From the NCBI RefSeq assembly GCF_019649055.1, contig NW_026570324.1:372001-436000 (forward strand): a DNA stretch of 64,000 nt, in the 5' to 3' direction. Below the pieces are notes generated by a model. That model made no database searches and was not told the origin of the DNA. It saw nothing but the letters and a program-made list of their open reading frames with translations. A program made the translations under genes and the position numbers. Below, piece after piece: positions 41,413 to 51,790 of this stretch; position 1 is the stretch's first letter; each line of letters starts with the position of its first letter. The stretch comes from Paramacrobiotus metropolitanus. Its lineage: Eukaryota > Tardigrada > Eutardigrada > Parachela > Macrobiotidae.

Positions 41413-43098
41413 CGGGATCTGCTGGAGCGGAACGCTTAATGGTTTCTGAAGATGGAAGATCTGTCTGTGCTCTTGAAGTTAAATGATACATCGGATGCAA
41501 GAATCTCGATGGCACACAATAATTTTGCTACAGTAAGTAATCTACTCGTATATATGTACTGTAGACAAAGGTCAGGATGTGGGAAAATTAATGGCAATTC
41601 CAAAACAATATGATCTATAATCTATAACATTTTTTAAGAGCCAAACAGTAATTAATGTATTCGCAATTTTAATTTAGTAAATATTTTTGTTAATGTACTT
41701 TCGAAATATTACGGTAATATTTTTGCACAAAAATCACTCAGATAGTCACTTCGGTTATGAAGACGACAGTGGCAAAAATGAGAATCATGCAACTCAAATG
41801 TCTAATTCGGCCAGAATTATTCATTTAAATCAAAAATTCGCAAAAGTGCTACCGATGATCCAAAAAGGAGAAACTCACTCTGAACGACAACTGGCAAATG
41901 AGGGTGGCGGTCGGCTCCCTGGTATCCTGTCGGGTTAGTTCGGAAACCAGGAGCGCCATGTAACAGCAGCCGGCTTGACTGTTGTTCTAGTGGGTTGGTT
42001 AATTTACCTTACAGATACCACGATCGGTCGGCTGTTAGTGTGGGAAAGGCTGGCACGGTCGGCAGCGATGCTGACCGGAAGCTGACTACCGTTTACACGG
42101 TGACAATGATGGAAATGCACCATCGTCCCTTGGCGGTTAAGCAACACAACACCAGGTCATCGCAGGTGTTTATTAGCGAGTTCAACGTAGCAAAATTCAG
42201 CGAGCAAAGCAAGCTGAGGAGCTAGAACGCATAAGCGTGGAGCAAGAAGTGCGAAAGGCGCGTAGCAAGTAGTGCGTAAGCACAGGGGCAGGAAGCGCGG
42301 AAGGCACGGAGTAAGATTAAGAGCAAGCTGCAGCAAGACTAATTTTAAGATGTTTCTGAACGTGAGATGCGGTCGGTAAAAGTAGGAAAATAAGGATTCT
42401 GATCTTCATAACACAGCAACCAATAAACAGTAGAGAAGGGCAGTTAACACAACTAATCTAATTACTATCGCTACCGGTTATATCTAATTTCTATCAGTAC
42501 AGGATGTAGCCAGCAGGTTCTTATGAACCTGCGGGCTACAGGTGAACCTACGGGTTTTGCTCTGATGAAACCATAAAATACAGCGCTACAACCATCAGGC
42601 TCGGTGCAGATCGCTCCCATGGTCATTTTCGTGCTGCTTGTTTGCTCCAATTTATTGATTCCTCAATAAAGCTGTTTACAATCGTTAGCCTCTATGTTGT
42701 GCTGCCCATAACAGTACTGAAAGCCGGACTAAAACCGTCGCCGCAGGGTTGCTTGAAAATAAGTTTTAATTCGACTAACGGCTAGGAAAACATGAACATA
42801 AGATTTCCCTCGGAAATTGGAATATAACCAAAAAAACTTAAGAATTGCATAAGAAGACCAACGAAAAGTGCATCTTTGTGAAGGCAAATGCGCACCGCTT
42901 AAAAGGCATAGATAGGCGAAGGCGAAGCCACTCATACATATCCTTGATTAACAGTGACACATTTTGAGATGGAGTCTCGTTGCTCTGTAACGCTCTGTAA
43001 GATTCTGTTTGGAGTAAGTAACGCTGTTTTACAGAACTTCCGGCACTTTACCGTACAGAGCTCATTGAAAGTGCGCGGCGAGACAGGCTGCAATAATG
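41413..43098. other. Unassigned, inside the inverted-array region, with one strong hairpin
   Basis: No gene is supported. A perfect-looking hairpin lies at 42506-42539: GTAGCC and GCAGGTTC, a TTAT loop, then GAACCTGC and GGCTAC with one mismatched base in the stem. A stretch near 42225-42330 is rich in AGCAAG/GCGAAAGGC words. Confidence 0.4.
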
Positions 43099-43294
43099 GT
43101 GTGGCAAAATAGCCAACTGACTATTTTGCCGACCATAGTGTGGCAAAATAGCTGAGCAGCTATTTTAACGCAGTGTGCGGTAAAATAGCCAACAAGCTAT
43201 TTCGCCCACCATAGTGCGGCAAAATAGCCAACTGGCTATTTAGCCGCAAACACTGCGGCAAAATAGCCACTTCGGCGGCGGCAAAATAGCGGCA
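43099..43294 (-). repeat. Right inverted array (GGCTATTTTGCCGC subrepeats)
   Basis: It contains six to seven GGCAAAATAGCC-type units alternating in orientation, and mirrors the left arm. Confidence 0.75.
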
Positions 43295-43301
43295 ATAATT
43301 T

Positions 43302-43366
43302 GTTGGGTTAAGTCACCGGTCAACATATTTAAAAGTTGGGTTAAGTCACCGGTCAACATACTTAAC
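43302..43366. repeat. 33-bp direct duplication next to the right inverted array
   Basis: GTTGGGTTAAGTCACCGGTC begins at 43302 and again at 43335, with CAACATA following in both. It could be an edge scar of the neighbouring repeat or LINE. Confidence 0.7.
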
Positions 43367-43399
43367 GCCCATCATGGATTTTACCTCCTGCGGAATTGC

Positions 43400-44935
43400 C
43401 TTTCCATCCCGAAGCTTATGTACACATTGCGATGCAGCCCGTGTTGGAAAGTGCCGGAACTGCTTGATGAGTTCGACTTGCACGTCAAAGTTGCCCTTGA
43501 AGAAACCACCAACACCAAACTGAATGGCCTTGTATACACGCAGGCAACGCTTCCTGTTGCCAAAGGAGGTTTGGGTGTACGACGAGCGAAAGCATTGGCT
43601 CCTTCGGCCTTTTTGGCTTCCATGTTTGCAACTCGTCAGTTATCATCACAGATCTTCTACAGCAACAGCGAACAGTTGGTCAGCGATGCGTGCGAAAACT
43701 GGAAGCTGGAATCTGCGTGTTAAGAACTGCCGTTAGATCTGGCACGTGTTCACCAATGCGTTTGGGATAACGCGGTAATCCAAAAGGATGTGGGCACGTT
43801 GTGGAATATTATTGGTGTAGATAAAAGAACCGAAGCTCGCCTGAGAGCAGTCAGCACGAAGTACGCCGGGGCCTGGCTTAACGCCCTTCCCGCGAAAGTA
43901 TTCGGCAACCTAAAATAACTGGTTTATTGTCCTTTGCTACGAGGCGTCGCCTCCTTTTAAGCTAAGACAGAAAAATTTGAAATAAGAAAACAAAAGCGTG
44001 ACATCATGACAGTGGGAGTTGAGGAGTTTGCGGTACATTAATTAAGAAAATAAAACTACCACCAGCATCGAAAAAATTCGTTCGACTTAAAATTGAAACA
44101 AGCTATGGGGCAGCTAAAAACCTAAGTTTCTTTAACAAACAAAGGATGCTTCTTAATCCATGCAAGGTTGTTCCAGTCAACGCGATCCAGTTCGGCCTGG
44201 AACGTGGAAGTTGACCGGTAGGATTCCACAGGAAAAGACAGTGCGTTCCACAAGGTAGTCAGTTCGTTTAGATGTGATCCATGGACAGCATGGATGATCA
44301 GACTTTCCGCATTTCTGTTGGCCTATGGCTTGGCGCCAAGATCGTAGAGCAGCACTCATGTGCGAGATGTGGCAAAGAGGTTGCGGAAAACGGATGCCAT
44401 GGGCTAGCCTGCAAGAAATGCATCGGGAGAAGGGAACGCCATAATGGTATCAACGATATCATACTGCGAGCGCTATGTAATGCCGGCATTGAAGCATATC
44501 CGGAGCCCATTGGCTTTTTGCGTGAAAACGGAAAGCGCCCGGATGGAGCCACGCGTTGGAAGTGGTACCGCGGACAGCCGTTAGTTTGGGACGTCACTTG
44601 CAGAGACACGATGGCGGATTCATACATCGACGCGACTTCAAAGTGTGCTGGCGCTGCCGCTGAACTGGCCTGCCGGGAGAAGATTGGAAAATACAAGTCG
44701 CTTATGGATCGCTGTAATTTTGTCCCCTTTGCATGCGAGACTTTTGGCACTTGGTGTGAGACCAGCATTATTACGTTAAAAGAGATTGGTAAAAAGTTGT
44801 TTTTAAGGACGGGCGAGAGCCGTTCTACTTGTTTTTTGTTTCAACGTTTAAGTTTAGAGATTATGCGTGGCAATGCGATGAGTGTTTTGTGCACTGTCCC
44901 TTCCCATGTTAATTGGGACAAATTCTTCATTTGAT
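43400..44935 (+). pseudogene. LINE C-terminal half with restriction-like endonuclease domain, interrupted
   Basis: The 43418-43723 part encodes YTQATLPVAKGGLGVRRAKA and AFLASMFATRQ, the region after the RT domain. The 43740-43905 part continues with WDNAVIQKDVGTLWNI and AWLNALPAKVFGN. After an insert of about 370 bp, 44281-44934 encodes CARCGKEVAENGCHGLACKKC, RRERHNGINDIILRALCNA, then EPIGFLRENGKRPDGATRW and LVWDVTCRDT, and ends TGESRSTCFLFQRLSLEI then GNAMSV. CxxC...HGLxC is a zinc knuckle; RPDG...VWDV fits the PD-(D/E)xK endonuclease core used by R2-like and related LINEs to cut target DNA. The RT core is missing (5' truncation), and a stop separates the first part from the next, so it is dead. 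Confidence 0.75.
43909..44280 (-). mobile_element. 3' end of a second LINE inserted in the first
   Basis: On the minus strand, about 44262-44120 encodes ELTTLWNALSFPVESYRSTS then FQAELDRVDWNNLAW. This matches the WN.LP..V..A.S...F...L end of CR1/Jockey-type LINE proteins, followed by a stop and a 3' UTR of about 200 bp. Severe 5' truncation is usual for LINE insertions. It splits the LINE at 43400-44935 between AWLNALP and the downstream zinc knuckle. A target duplication was not found. Confidence 0.6.
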
Positions 44936-45099
44936 CAGTTTTGTTGAGGGAAGCTCGCCTTATACATATTGAGAAATGAAACCTATTTAAAAGTACATTA
45001 TGCTGATTAAATGTGTGGTACACAAGACTCAAGAGTGATCGTGTGCATTCCTCGCTGCCGTCCTCCGTCGGCATTCTGTGTGAGTTAGCACGTTCACGT

Positions 45100-45680
45100 T
45101 CACGCTGGCATCCTTTGCGGCGGTGGTGATGCCATGGACACAATCGTCGGGTTGCCGGAGATTTTCGACACTTCCGGGCCGTAATGCATGATCGACTCCA
45201 CGTCGTACGGAAGTCCAATAGTGGCCATTTTCGGAAATTTCTGGTAGTTTAATTCGTCGAGTCCTGACACCATGTTACTGGGAATGACACTGAGATGCTC
45301 ATCCCGATGCCGACGACTTTGCTCATGCAGAGACCCGAGGGCGTGCATGATTTCGTGCTGGACGATGCCGGATGACAACAAGTATTCTGAGTGCAGGATC
45401 ACTCTATTGGGTCGGCTGCTAATGCGACCGATATCCGCTTGACACCTGCTTCGAATTTAAAAATTGCTGTTATTTACGAGTTTAATTAACATTTACTAAA
45501 ATAATGCGCTCGATGTGAGACTGCCATAATAATGTGTTTACACTGGTGAAATTTCCGGAGGGCGTTGAAATCTAATGTAGTTTTCTTCGGTGTTGCGTAC
45601 TTTAAACGTGATGCAGTCATTGAAACTCAGTTCACTGATGTCCAAGGCGTCTTTAATCGTTGTTATATTCGCGGTTTATT
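45100..45680 (-). pseudogene. Astacin metalloprotease copy, C-terminally truncated
   Basis: Exon 45445-45100 encodes CQADIGRISSRPNRVILH, then the zinc site HEIMHALGSLHEQSR (HExxHxxGxxHExxR) and the Met-turn SIMHYG. An upstream exon (about 45650-45542) encodes IKDALDISELSFNDCITFKV and NTEENYIRFQRPPEISPV, ending at GT|GTAAAC. The intron of 96 bp sits at the same place as in the copy at 59442-60116. After the Met-turn the frame diverges and stops at 45100, lacking the VGQ..GLS..D end of astacins, and no further upstream exon was found. The active site is intact, so it could have been functional recently. Confidence 0.75.
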
Positions 45681-46070
45681 CTTATATCGATTTACGCTTG
45701 TCCGTTTTGTGCCAGTTAGTCCCGTAGTGAACTCTTTCGGTCGTCCAGTATTTCAGTCACGTCTAGCGTCTTAGCATAGCAGTTGAAAATTAATGATTTT
45801 TTGAAATTTTCTTTGGGTTTACTTTACTGATTACGCGATACACCGAGCGAGTTGTCCCGAGGAAGAAGCCACGTGCGCCACCAAGCAGCTAACGGATGCA
45901 AGCAACTAACGGCAAGCTAACCTTTAAAAACCATCGTCTAAGATACAGTGGGAGCTTTACAAGCACAAAAGCCAGCACCAAACTTTTATTCCTAATCTGA
46001 TGTTACGACAGCGTCAAGGCTGATGCAGCAAGGGTTTGCCGGTTATGGAAGTGGTGCGCGGCATGGCCAA
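45681..46070. other. Intergenic with the 3' end of the peptide gene
   Basis: It holds the AATAAA signal of the minus-strand peptide gene (45985-45990). Nothing else is recognised. Confidence 0.5.
45985..45990 (-). terminator. Poly(A) signal AATAAA of the nine-cysteine peptide gene
   Basis: AATAAA on the minus strand, about 80 bp after the stop codon, the only such signal close downstream. Confidence 0.6.
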
Positions 46071-46259
46071 TCAACAGCAAGAGCGGCATGCCAGTTGAGC
46101 TGTATGCCCACAGTTGGATGTGCAGGTGTCGCAGAAGGGATTCTGAGTACACGCAGCTGATCCCTTAGTGCACAGAGTGCTGCACAGATCGCCGGCCACC
46201 ATGCCAGAGTAGGCGGCCACGAGCAGAATGGTCAGCGTGAGGATGAGAAGCAGTCGCAT
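46071..46259 (-). CDS. Secreted nine-cysteine peptide of 62 residues
   Basis: A single-exon gene. The start at 46259 is chosen because it opens a textbook signal peptide, MRLLLILTLTILLVAAYSG, with likely cleavage before or after MVAGDL. The mature part has nine cysteines in about 40 residues, spaced LCSTLC, AACTQNPFCDTCTSNC and LACRSCC. Small Cys-rich secreted peptides of this kind are often antimicrobial peptides, toxins or protease inhibitors; I cannot assign a family. An odd cysteine number suggests either one free thiol or a dimer. A TATA box lies at 46390-46397 and an AATAAA at 45985-45990, so all parts of a gene are present. Longer in-frame sequence upstream would put the signal peptide internally, so that start is rejected. 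Confidence 0.75.
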   Translation of the reverse strand: MRLLLILTLTILLVAAYSGMVAGDLCSTLCTKGSAACTQNPFCDTCTSNCGHTAQLACRSCC

Positions 46260-46389
46260 GATGAACAGAGACCGAGTGGCGGGTCTAGGCAAAACTATGC
46301 TGTCGGTAGCGTTGCTACTGTTGTGGAGGCTGTGCTCGAAGAAACAGACTGTTGCAGACTTTGTTGCAATACGCCGCTTTGCAGCTCCA

Positions 46390-46397
46390 CTTATATA
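46390..46397 (-). promoter_or_regulatory. TATA box of the nine-cysteine peptide gene
   Basis: TATATAAG on the minus strand, 131 bp upstream of the ATG. Transcription would start near 46365, giving a leader of about 105 bases. Confidence 0.7.
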
Positions 46398-46409
46398 GGA
46401 GGACATTTA

Positions 46410-47099
46410 AATGTCTTGATAGTGAGAGGTCACGCTGAAACACTCCTTGTTTACATTTGGAATATCCCCGGTTTCCACTTATTGTGCCCGTCAAATTTTA
46501 CGAATAATTGCGACCAGATATATTACACTATTCACAGCTATCCGAGTAATTATATGGTCAAATGCCCGTAAGGGCGGCTGCATTGTCGGCCACAGAGTGA
46601 CAGACGCAGAGTGACAGACAGAGAGTAACAGATTGACAGAGTCTGCATACGGATTGATTGTAATTTGTAATCAACATTTCATTGTATTATACTTTATTGG
46701 CAATAGCCACCCAAATAGAAATAACTGTAAGCGCTGGTACACTACTTAATAGTTAAAAATTAAACATTAAAAAACATTTCATTGTGTTCATTTTGATGCT
46801 TTCCCTTCTTGGAATTCTTGGCCAGCAGCAATGCGTTGTCTGCTTTGTGAGCTCTATTCCTTTTAGTTTGTTTGCTTTTGCGGTACATTCACGCAGGGTT
46901 TTAGAAGCGTTATGGAATGTAATGCAGAGACGCAAAGTTACTCTGCACGTGTAATGACAATCACATTAATGCTTCTTCTGTTGCACAGTTTTTTGCTGGC
47001 TTGTAGCTTGACATATCTAGCGATGCGGTAACACACATCGGCTTACTTGGTGACCTTTACCTTAGAAAATTTGATCTGACATTTCCAGTTCTAATTGGC
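46410..47099. other. Intergenic with simple and dispersed repeats
   Basis: A short tandem stretch of AGAGTGACAGAC/AGAGTAACAG words lies at about 46594-46640. The dispersed 90-bp repeat is at 46678-46776. No gene is recognised. Confidence 0.5.
46678..46776 (+). repeat. Dispersed 90-bp repeat, copy 2
   Basis: Matches 23147-23228 over GGCAATAGCCACC, GCGCTGGTACACTACTTAAT and AGTTAAAAATTAAACATT, with an A-rich end. Confidence 0.6.
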
Positions 47100-47470
47100 G
47101 CCAATAATAATCCTCCACGCTTGTTAACCAGCGCGGCGCAATGACTGAACACAGACGTTCTGCAGGCAGACGACATGACCACTAAACTAGCGTAGAAGCT
47201 GACGTTCCTGGGCACTCTGTTGGATGCCGTTCACCAGATCCCCAGCTTCCAGTCCCCAAACGACGAACCCTCAAAGACGCTCTAGAAAAACAGGCAGCCG
47301 TGACCTTTACCCGAAGCAGCAACTACAAAGCTTGACTGAAATCCTCGCATTGATTTTAATGTGAAACCCATTCCGGTAAGCCGCGTATTGACTTGGAATA
47401 TGGTCCTCCTGTTGACCGGACACCAACAGCGGCATGAAGGCACCAACTTGCGAAGACAGTGATTCATTCG
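47100..47470 (+). mobile_element. Possible DIRS-type RT relic (fossil)
   Basis: Around 47195-47290 the + strand encodes LTFLGTLLDAVHQIPSF, similar to VHFLGLILDSKLQTVELP in the PAT-like element at 51159-56078. Other motifs are too worn to recognise. Heavily broken; the assignment rests on one motif. Confidence 0.25.
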
Positions 47471-47744
47471 CTATATCTTCGCCGACTTTTTATTAAGCGC
47501 GTTATTCGAAAAGTCTTTCTTTTGCGACATTTTGACGCAATACCTTTGATCGTTTGTTTGTTTGTTTAATGTGCTCAATGTCTGTAACAATCAGGGATGT
47601 CCTGCACGAGGTCATAGACTAACATGAGAGAAAAGACTATCGCATTGAAAGCCTTACATAATATAAAACATCGCAAATCTAGACAGCAGTTTTACAGCAA
47701 ACAGCAATGATCAACATGAAGTTGAAGGAAACGCTTAGTCCATT

Positions 47745-48715
47745 TTAAATCCGCCCATTTAGCCGTATCCAGGCAAGAGTCGAAACTGTTAATGCGGTTG
47801 TATGATTCCTGGGCAGTCTGATTTCATTCCACAATTGCGCCATTAGATAAGCAAAGCTCCGCTCACTGATGAACTTCCGTCCGTCCGAGGCGTACGTGTC
47901 CACGGGTTCCACTGCGTAGGGATTTTCATCAAGGGACGTTATCTGGCGTGTTCTACCTGCAGTACAAACAGCGGCAGCATAAAGTTTTTCCCGAAGTTTG
48001 AAAAATTTCTCTCCATAAGGTACAAGACGGAACACCATCTTGTACATCAGGAGCAGAGATTTTCGGATGCGACAAAATAACAGAGACTTGTAACCCGCTC
48101 TTTTTAACGTTTTGGAATACTCAAACTTGCAAGGTCCGAATCTGATACTTTTTAAAAGTAGGAACTGGCAGCCTTCTAACTGATCAATCGGTAACTTATG
48201 CTGATACAAAGCTACGGAACTGCCATAATCGGCTATCGGGTTGACGAGGGAATCATACAACTTCGTTCGAGCCGCACTGTTTTGATATGGAAACAGTGCG
48301 TTTAGGTAACGGATTCGTTTTTTCATGCGGGCAGCCAGATTTTCGCTGTTACGTTTCCAGTTTAGATGCCGGTCCAGATAAATACCTAGGTACTTCAGAT
48401 GGTCAGATACGGGAATACTTTCACCGTTTAATGTATACACACTATCTGACACTTTTACACGCTTTCTGGTGAATCGTACATGAGCGCTTTTCTTTGCATT
48501 AAAGTTTAGTCGGTGTTCAGCTGCATATTTAGAAACGATGTCTAAAGCTGACTGAAACACCTGTTCGTCTTGAGGAGACTCAACTTTTTTCAAAAGACAT
48601 ACATCATCAGCGAAAACAAATAGTTCACAATCTTCTGGTAGATCTGGAATATCATTCATAATACAAAGATACATTTGGGGGCCTACCATCGTAGGACTGG
48701 CTCCAAATGTACCAA
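47745..48715 (-). pseudogene. LINE reverse transcriptase, C-terminal two-thirds (CR1/Jockey-like)
   Basis: A 314-codon open frame. It begins inside the RT domain at VGPQMYLCIMNDIPDLP, then the catalytic FADDVCLL (near 48600). LNFNAKKSAHVRFTRKR, HLKYLGIYLDRHLNWK and the post-RT helical region PYQNSAARTKLYDSLVNPIA follow, ending with LWNEIRLPRNHT near the C-terminus. This is the usual order of a Jockey/CR1/RTE-type LINE polymerase. The frame is open to its natural stop at 47745. The upstream fingers, palm start and any endonuclease are missing: at about 48715 the sequence changes to the 79-bp satellite region. The copy is 5'-truncated, as LINE insertions often are. Confidence 0.8.
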
Positions 48716-48828
48716 ACCTTTATTGCGCAACGTGCTGCGACAGCAACTGCTAAAATACCCGCAACAAGCTTCCGGTATGGTCCGGTATGGCGTCCGCTCT
48801 ACGCTAGGGCGTACCTGGGGAATCCGGA

Positions 48829-50381
48829 GCAATTACAGCAACGCCGGTATAAGGCGGCAACAGCGCAACAGTGTGTTGGGCCTTTAGCCCAATTGCGGAA
48901 ACCAGCGCAACAACAGCAACGCCGGTATAAGGCGGCAACAGCCGCAACCGTGTGTTGGACCTTTAGCCCAACTTCTGAAACCGGCGCAACAACAGCAACG
49001 CCGATATACAGCGGCAACAGCCGCAACCGTTTGTTGGGCCTTTAGCCCAACTGCGGAAACCGGCGCAACAACAGCAACGCCGGTATAATGCGGCAACAGC
49101 CGCAACTGTGTGTTGGGCCTTTAGCCCAACTGCGGAAACCAGCGCAACAACAGCAACGCCGGTATAAGGCGGCAACAGACGCAACCGTGTGTTGGGCCTT
49201 TAGCCCAACTGCGGAAACCGGCGCAGCAATAGCAACGCCGGTATAATGCGGCAACAGCAGCAACCGTGTGTTGGGCCTTTAGCCCAACTGCGGAAACCAG
49301 CGCAACAACAGCAACGCCGGTATAAGACGGCAACAGCCGCAACCGTGTGTTGGGCCTTTAGCCGAACTGCGGAAACCAGCGCAACAACAGCAACGCCGGT
49401 ATAGTGCGGCAACAGCCGCAACCGTGTGTTGGGCCTTTAGCCCAACTGCGAAAACCAGCGCAACAACAGCAACGCCGGAATAAGGCGGCAACAGCCGCAA
49501 CCGTGTGTTGGGCCTTTAGCCGAACTGCGGAAACCGGCGCAACAACAGCAACGCCGGCATAGTGCGGCAACAGCCGCAACCGTGTGTTGGGCCTTTAGCC
49601 GAATTGCGGAAACCAGCTCAACAACAGCAACGCCGATATAAGGCGGCAACAGCCGCAACCGTGTGTTGGGCCTTTAGCCGAACTGCGGAAACCAGCGCAA
49701 CAACAGCAACGCCGGTATAGTGCGGCAACAGCCGCAACCGTGTGTTGGGCTTTTAGCCCAACTGCGGAAACCAGCGCAACAACAGCAACGCCGGTATGAT
49801 GCGGCAACAGCCGCAACCGTGTGTTGGGCCTTTAGCCCAACTGCGGAAACCAGCGCAACAACAGCAACGCCGGTATAGTGCGGCAACAGCCGCAACCGTG
49901 TGTTGGTCCTTTAGCCCAACTGCGGAAACCAGCGCAACAACAGCAACGCCGGTATAGTGCGGCAACAGCCGCAACCGTGTGTTGGGCCTTTAGCCCAACT
50001 GCGGAAACCAGCGCAACAACAGCAACGCCGATATACAGCGGCAACAACCGCAACCGTGTGTTGGGCCTTTAGCCCAACTGCGGAAACCAGCGCAACAACA
50101 GCAACGCCGGTATAAGGCGGCAACAGCCGCAACCGTGTGTTGGTCCTTTAGCCCAACTGCGGAAACCAGCTCAACAACAGCAACGCCGGTATAGTGCGGC
50201 AACAGCCGCAACCGTGTGTTGGGCCTTTAGCCCAACTGCGGAAACCAGCGCAACAACAGCAACGCCGGTATAAGGCGGCAACAGCCGCAACCGTGTGTTT
50301 GTCCTTTAGCACAACTGCGGAAACCAGCGCAACAACAGCAACGCCGGTATAGTGCGGCAACAGCCGCAACCGTGTGTTGGT
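48829..50381. repeat. 79-bp satellite, about 20 units
   Basis: Units are regular at 79 bp: GTGTGTTGGGCC recurs near 48872, 48951, 49109 and so on to 50373. Each unit holds the palindrome TTGGGCCTTTAGCCCAA, then GCGGAAACCAGCGCAACAAC, AGCAACGCCGGTATA and GGCGGCAACAGCCGCAACC. Most variation is at a few sites (TATAAGG or TATAGTG after CGG; GCCCAA or GCCGAA in the palindrome arm). The unit is not a multiple of three, so overlapping 73-codon frames stepped by 79 bp appear on the minus strand; these are artefacts. The first unit at the left edge is less regular, which is typical of array ends. Confidence 0.95.
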
Positions 50382-50385
50382 TTCG

Positions 50386-51158
50386 CACTTAGCTTTACAA
50401 ATATAAAATTTATAAAAAATCAATGTTTCTAAAGGTGCGCGAGACGACAAACTTTTACCGAGTAACGGAGGTAACTAGTTAAGTCTCTCATTATTGTTAG
50501 ATGCTAATCCATTAATCTAGTTTTAAATCAATTCATCGCTCAGCAATGTATGCCGCTGCGCTGAATTGTGCTCTTTCCTTCAAAGTAACAGCAGTATTAT
50601 CCATGGGCATGATGTCGCCACTTGTTACAAGACAATTGCAGCAACCAGGTGATATGCTCTTGAACTTACTGCTCTTGATTCAAATCCTGGCTTGGCAGGA
50701 CATGTGTGACGGCAAGTTGCCTGGGAGGTCACTGACCACATGAAACCGAAGCATTTTCGCAGCCACAGCAACAAGAGCCATGATCGGAAAAATGACAGGA
50801 ATAAAGTGTTGAAAATTCAAACCAGTAAAAATTTGAAATGGAGTCAAAACAATAAACCGTTTGAAAACGTTAAATCGTTCCCAAAGTCCAAAGCCATCAC
50901 AGAAGGTACTGCACTCCCCCCCTCCCCCCCCATCCGACCAGGCGCCCTGGCTCACTGATCTGCAGTGTGACGGGTTCAGCATTTATTAGCGCATGCGTTT
51001 CCTTATTTTACTTAGGTTAATGAGGGTATTTGACTGAATAAATACGAATTACGCTTCGGTCTCCGTTAAACGGTGCGTAATCGGATCCAGCGTAACCACG
51101 TTAGTTTGTAGCCTCCAAAATCTGCACGGAAAACAGCAAAGATACCCGTATGGATGCG
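50386..51158. other. Intergenic, nothing recognised
   Basis: There are homopolymer runs of C near 50915-50935. No gene, repeat partner or RNA gene was seen. Confidence 0.4.
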
Positions 51159-51352
51159 CATAACTACGGTCTATGGGACGCAAGGGAAACGGGTTCGTTT
51201 TCGCCATGGGTTTATTAATCTGGGCGCGATGTCCGTGCGCCGGGTCTTACGTGTCATTCATGGCAACAAAAAGGATGAACACAAAGCATCAACAACAGTA
51301 AGATGCACAACTTCAAGTGGTAGAACAACAAAAACATTATTTTCAAATGCCC
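51159..51352 (-). repeat. Split direct repeat B2 (194 bp)
   Basis: Identical by eye to 51564-51757. On the plus strand it starts CATAACTACGGTCTATGGGA and ends TTTTCAAATGCCC. Confidence 0.9.
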
Positions 51353-51391
51353 TCGAAGAAGAAACGAAAGAACAGGGTGGGTGGGATAGGG

Positions 51392-51566
51392 AAGAACGAC
51401 AAAATTTTTCACAGACTGGAAGTAATGTTCTAACATAAAGCGCTTAAATAGGTCTTGCTCCGTCCTGCTTGAGATCCGGCATCCGTCTTCGTTCCATTCA
51501 TAGGCTGAGTGCAGGACTACCATCTGACCTCGTTATACTCAGATTCTTTCATAGAATCTTTCTCAT
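51392..51566 (-). repeat. Split direct repeat A2 (175 bp)
   Basis: Near-identical to 55904-56078. On the plus strand it starts AAGAACGACAAAA and ends AGAATCTTTCTCAT. It abuts B1 directly. Confidence 0.9.
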
Positions 51567-51757
51567 AACTACGGTCTATGGGACGCAAGGGAAACGGGTT
51601 CGTTTTCGCCATGGGTTTATTAATCTGGGCGCGATGTCCGTGCGCCGGGTCTTACGTGTCATTCATGGCAACAAAAAGGATGAACACAAAGCATCAACAA
51701 CAGTAAGATGCACAACTTCAAGTGGTAGAACAACAAAAACATTATTTTCAAATGCCC
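51564..51757 (-). repeat. Split direct repeat B1 (194 bp)
   Basis: Copy of 51159-51352, lying directly after the recombinase frame. Confidence 0.9.
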
Positions 51758-51790
51758 AAGCAACCCAAAAGAAAGGCACCACCTAAAACT

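Larger units (their letters stand above)
35530..43294. mobile_element. 7.8-kb region bracketed by inverted arrays of a GGCTATTTTGCCGCA motif
   Basis: The left arm (35530-35575 continued at 38325-38464, split by a TRIM insertion) and the right arm (43099-43294) are inverted copies. Both carry, in the same mirrored order, GGCTATTTTGCCGCACTATG, GGGCGAAATA then CTTGTTGGCTATTTTACCGC, and CACACTGCGTTAAAA. The arms consist of a subrepeat GGCTATTTTGCCGC and its inverse, so each can itself fold. No target duplication is clear at the outer edges. This could be a large, decayed DNA transposon with subrepeat-built ends, or two unrelated insertions of one satellite-like repeat in opposite orientation. Confidence 0.5.

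Noticed and set aside
46071-46406. Longer 111-codon start for the nine-cysteine peptide
   Set aside because: It would bury the signal peptide inside the protein and begin upstream of the predicted transcription start.
48799-50450. A ladder of 73-codon Cys/Leu-rich frames on the minus strand
   Set aside because: Each is the same frame of the 79-bp satellite shifted by one unit; there is no promoter, signal or coding bias.
50750-50958. Lys/Asn-rich frame of 72 codons
   Set aside because: Low-complexity, no start context, no homology recognised; likely random in an A-rich stretch.
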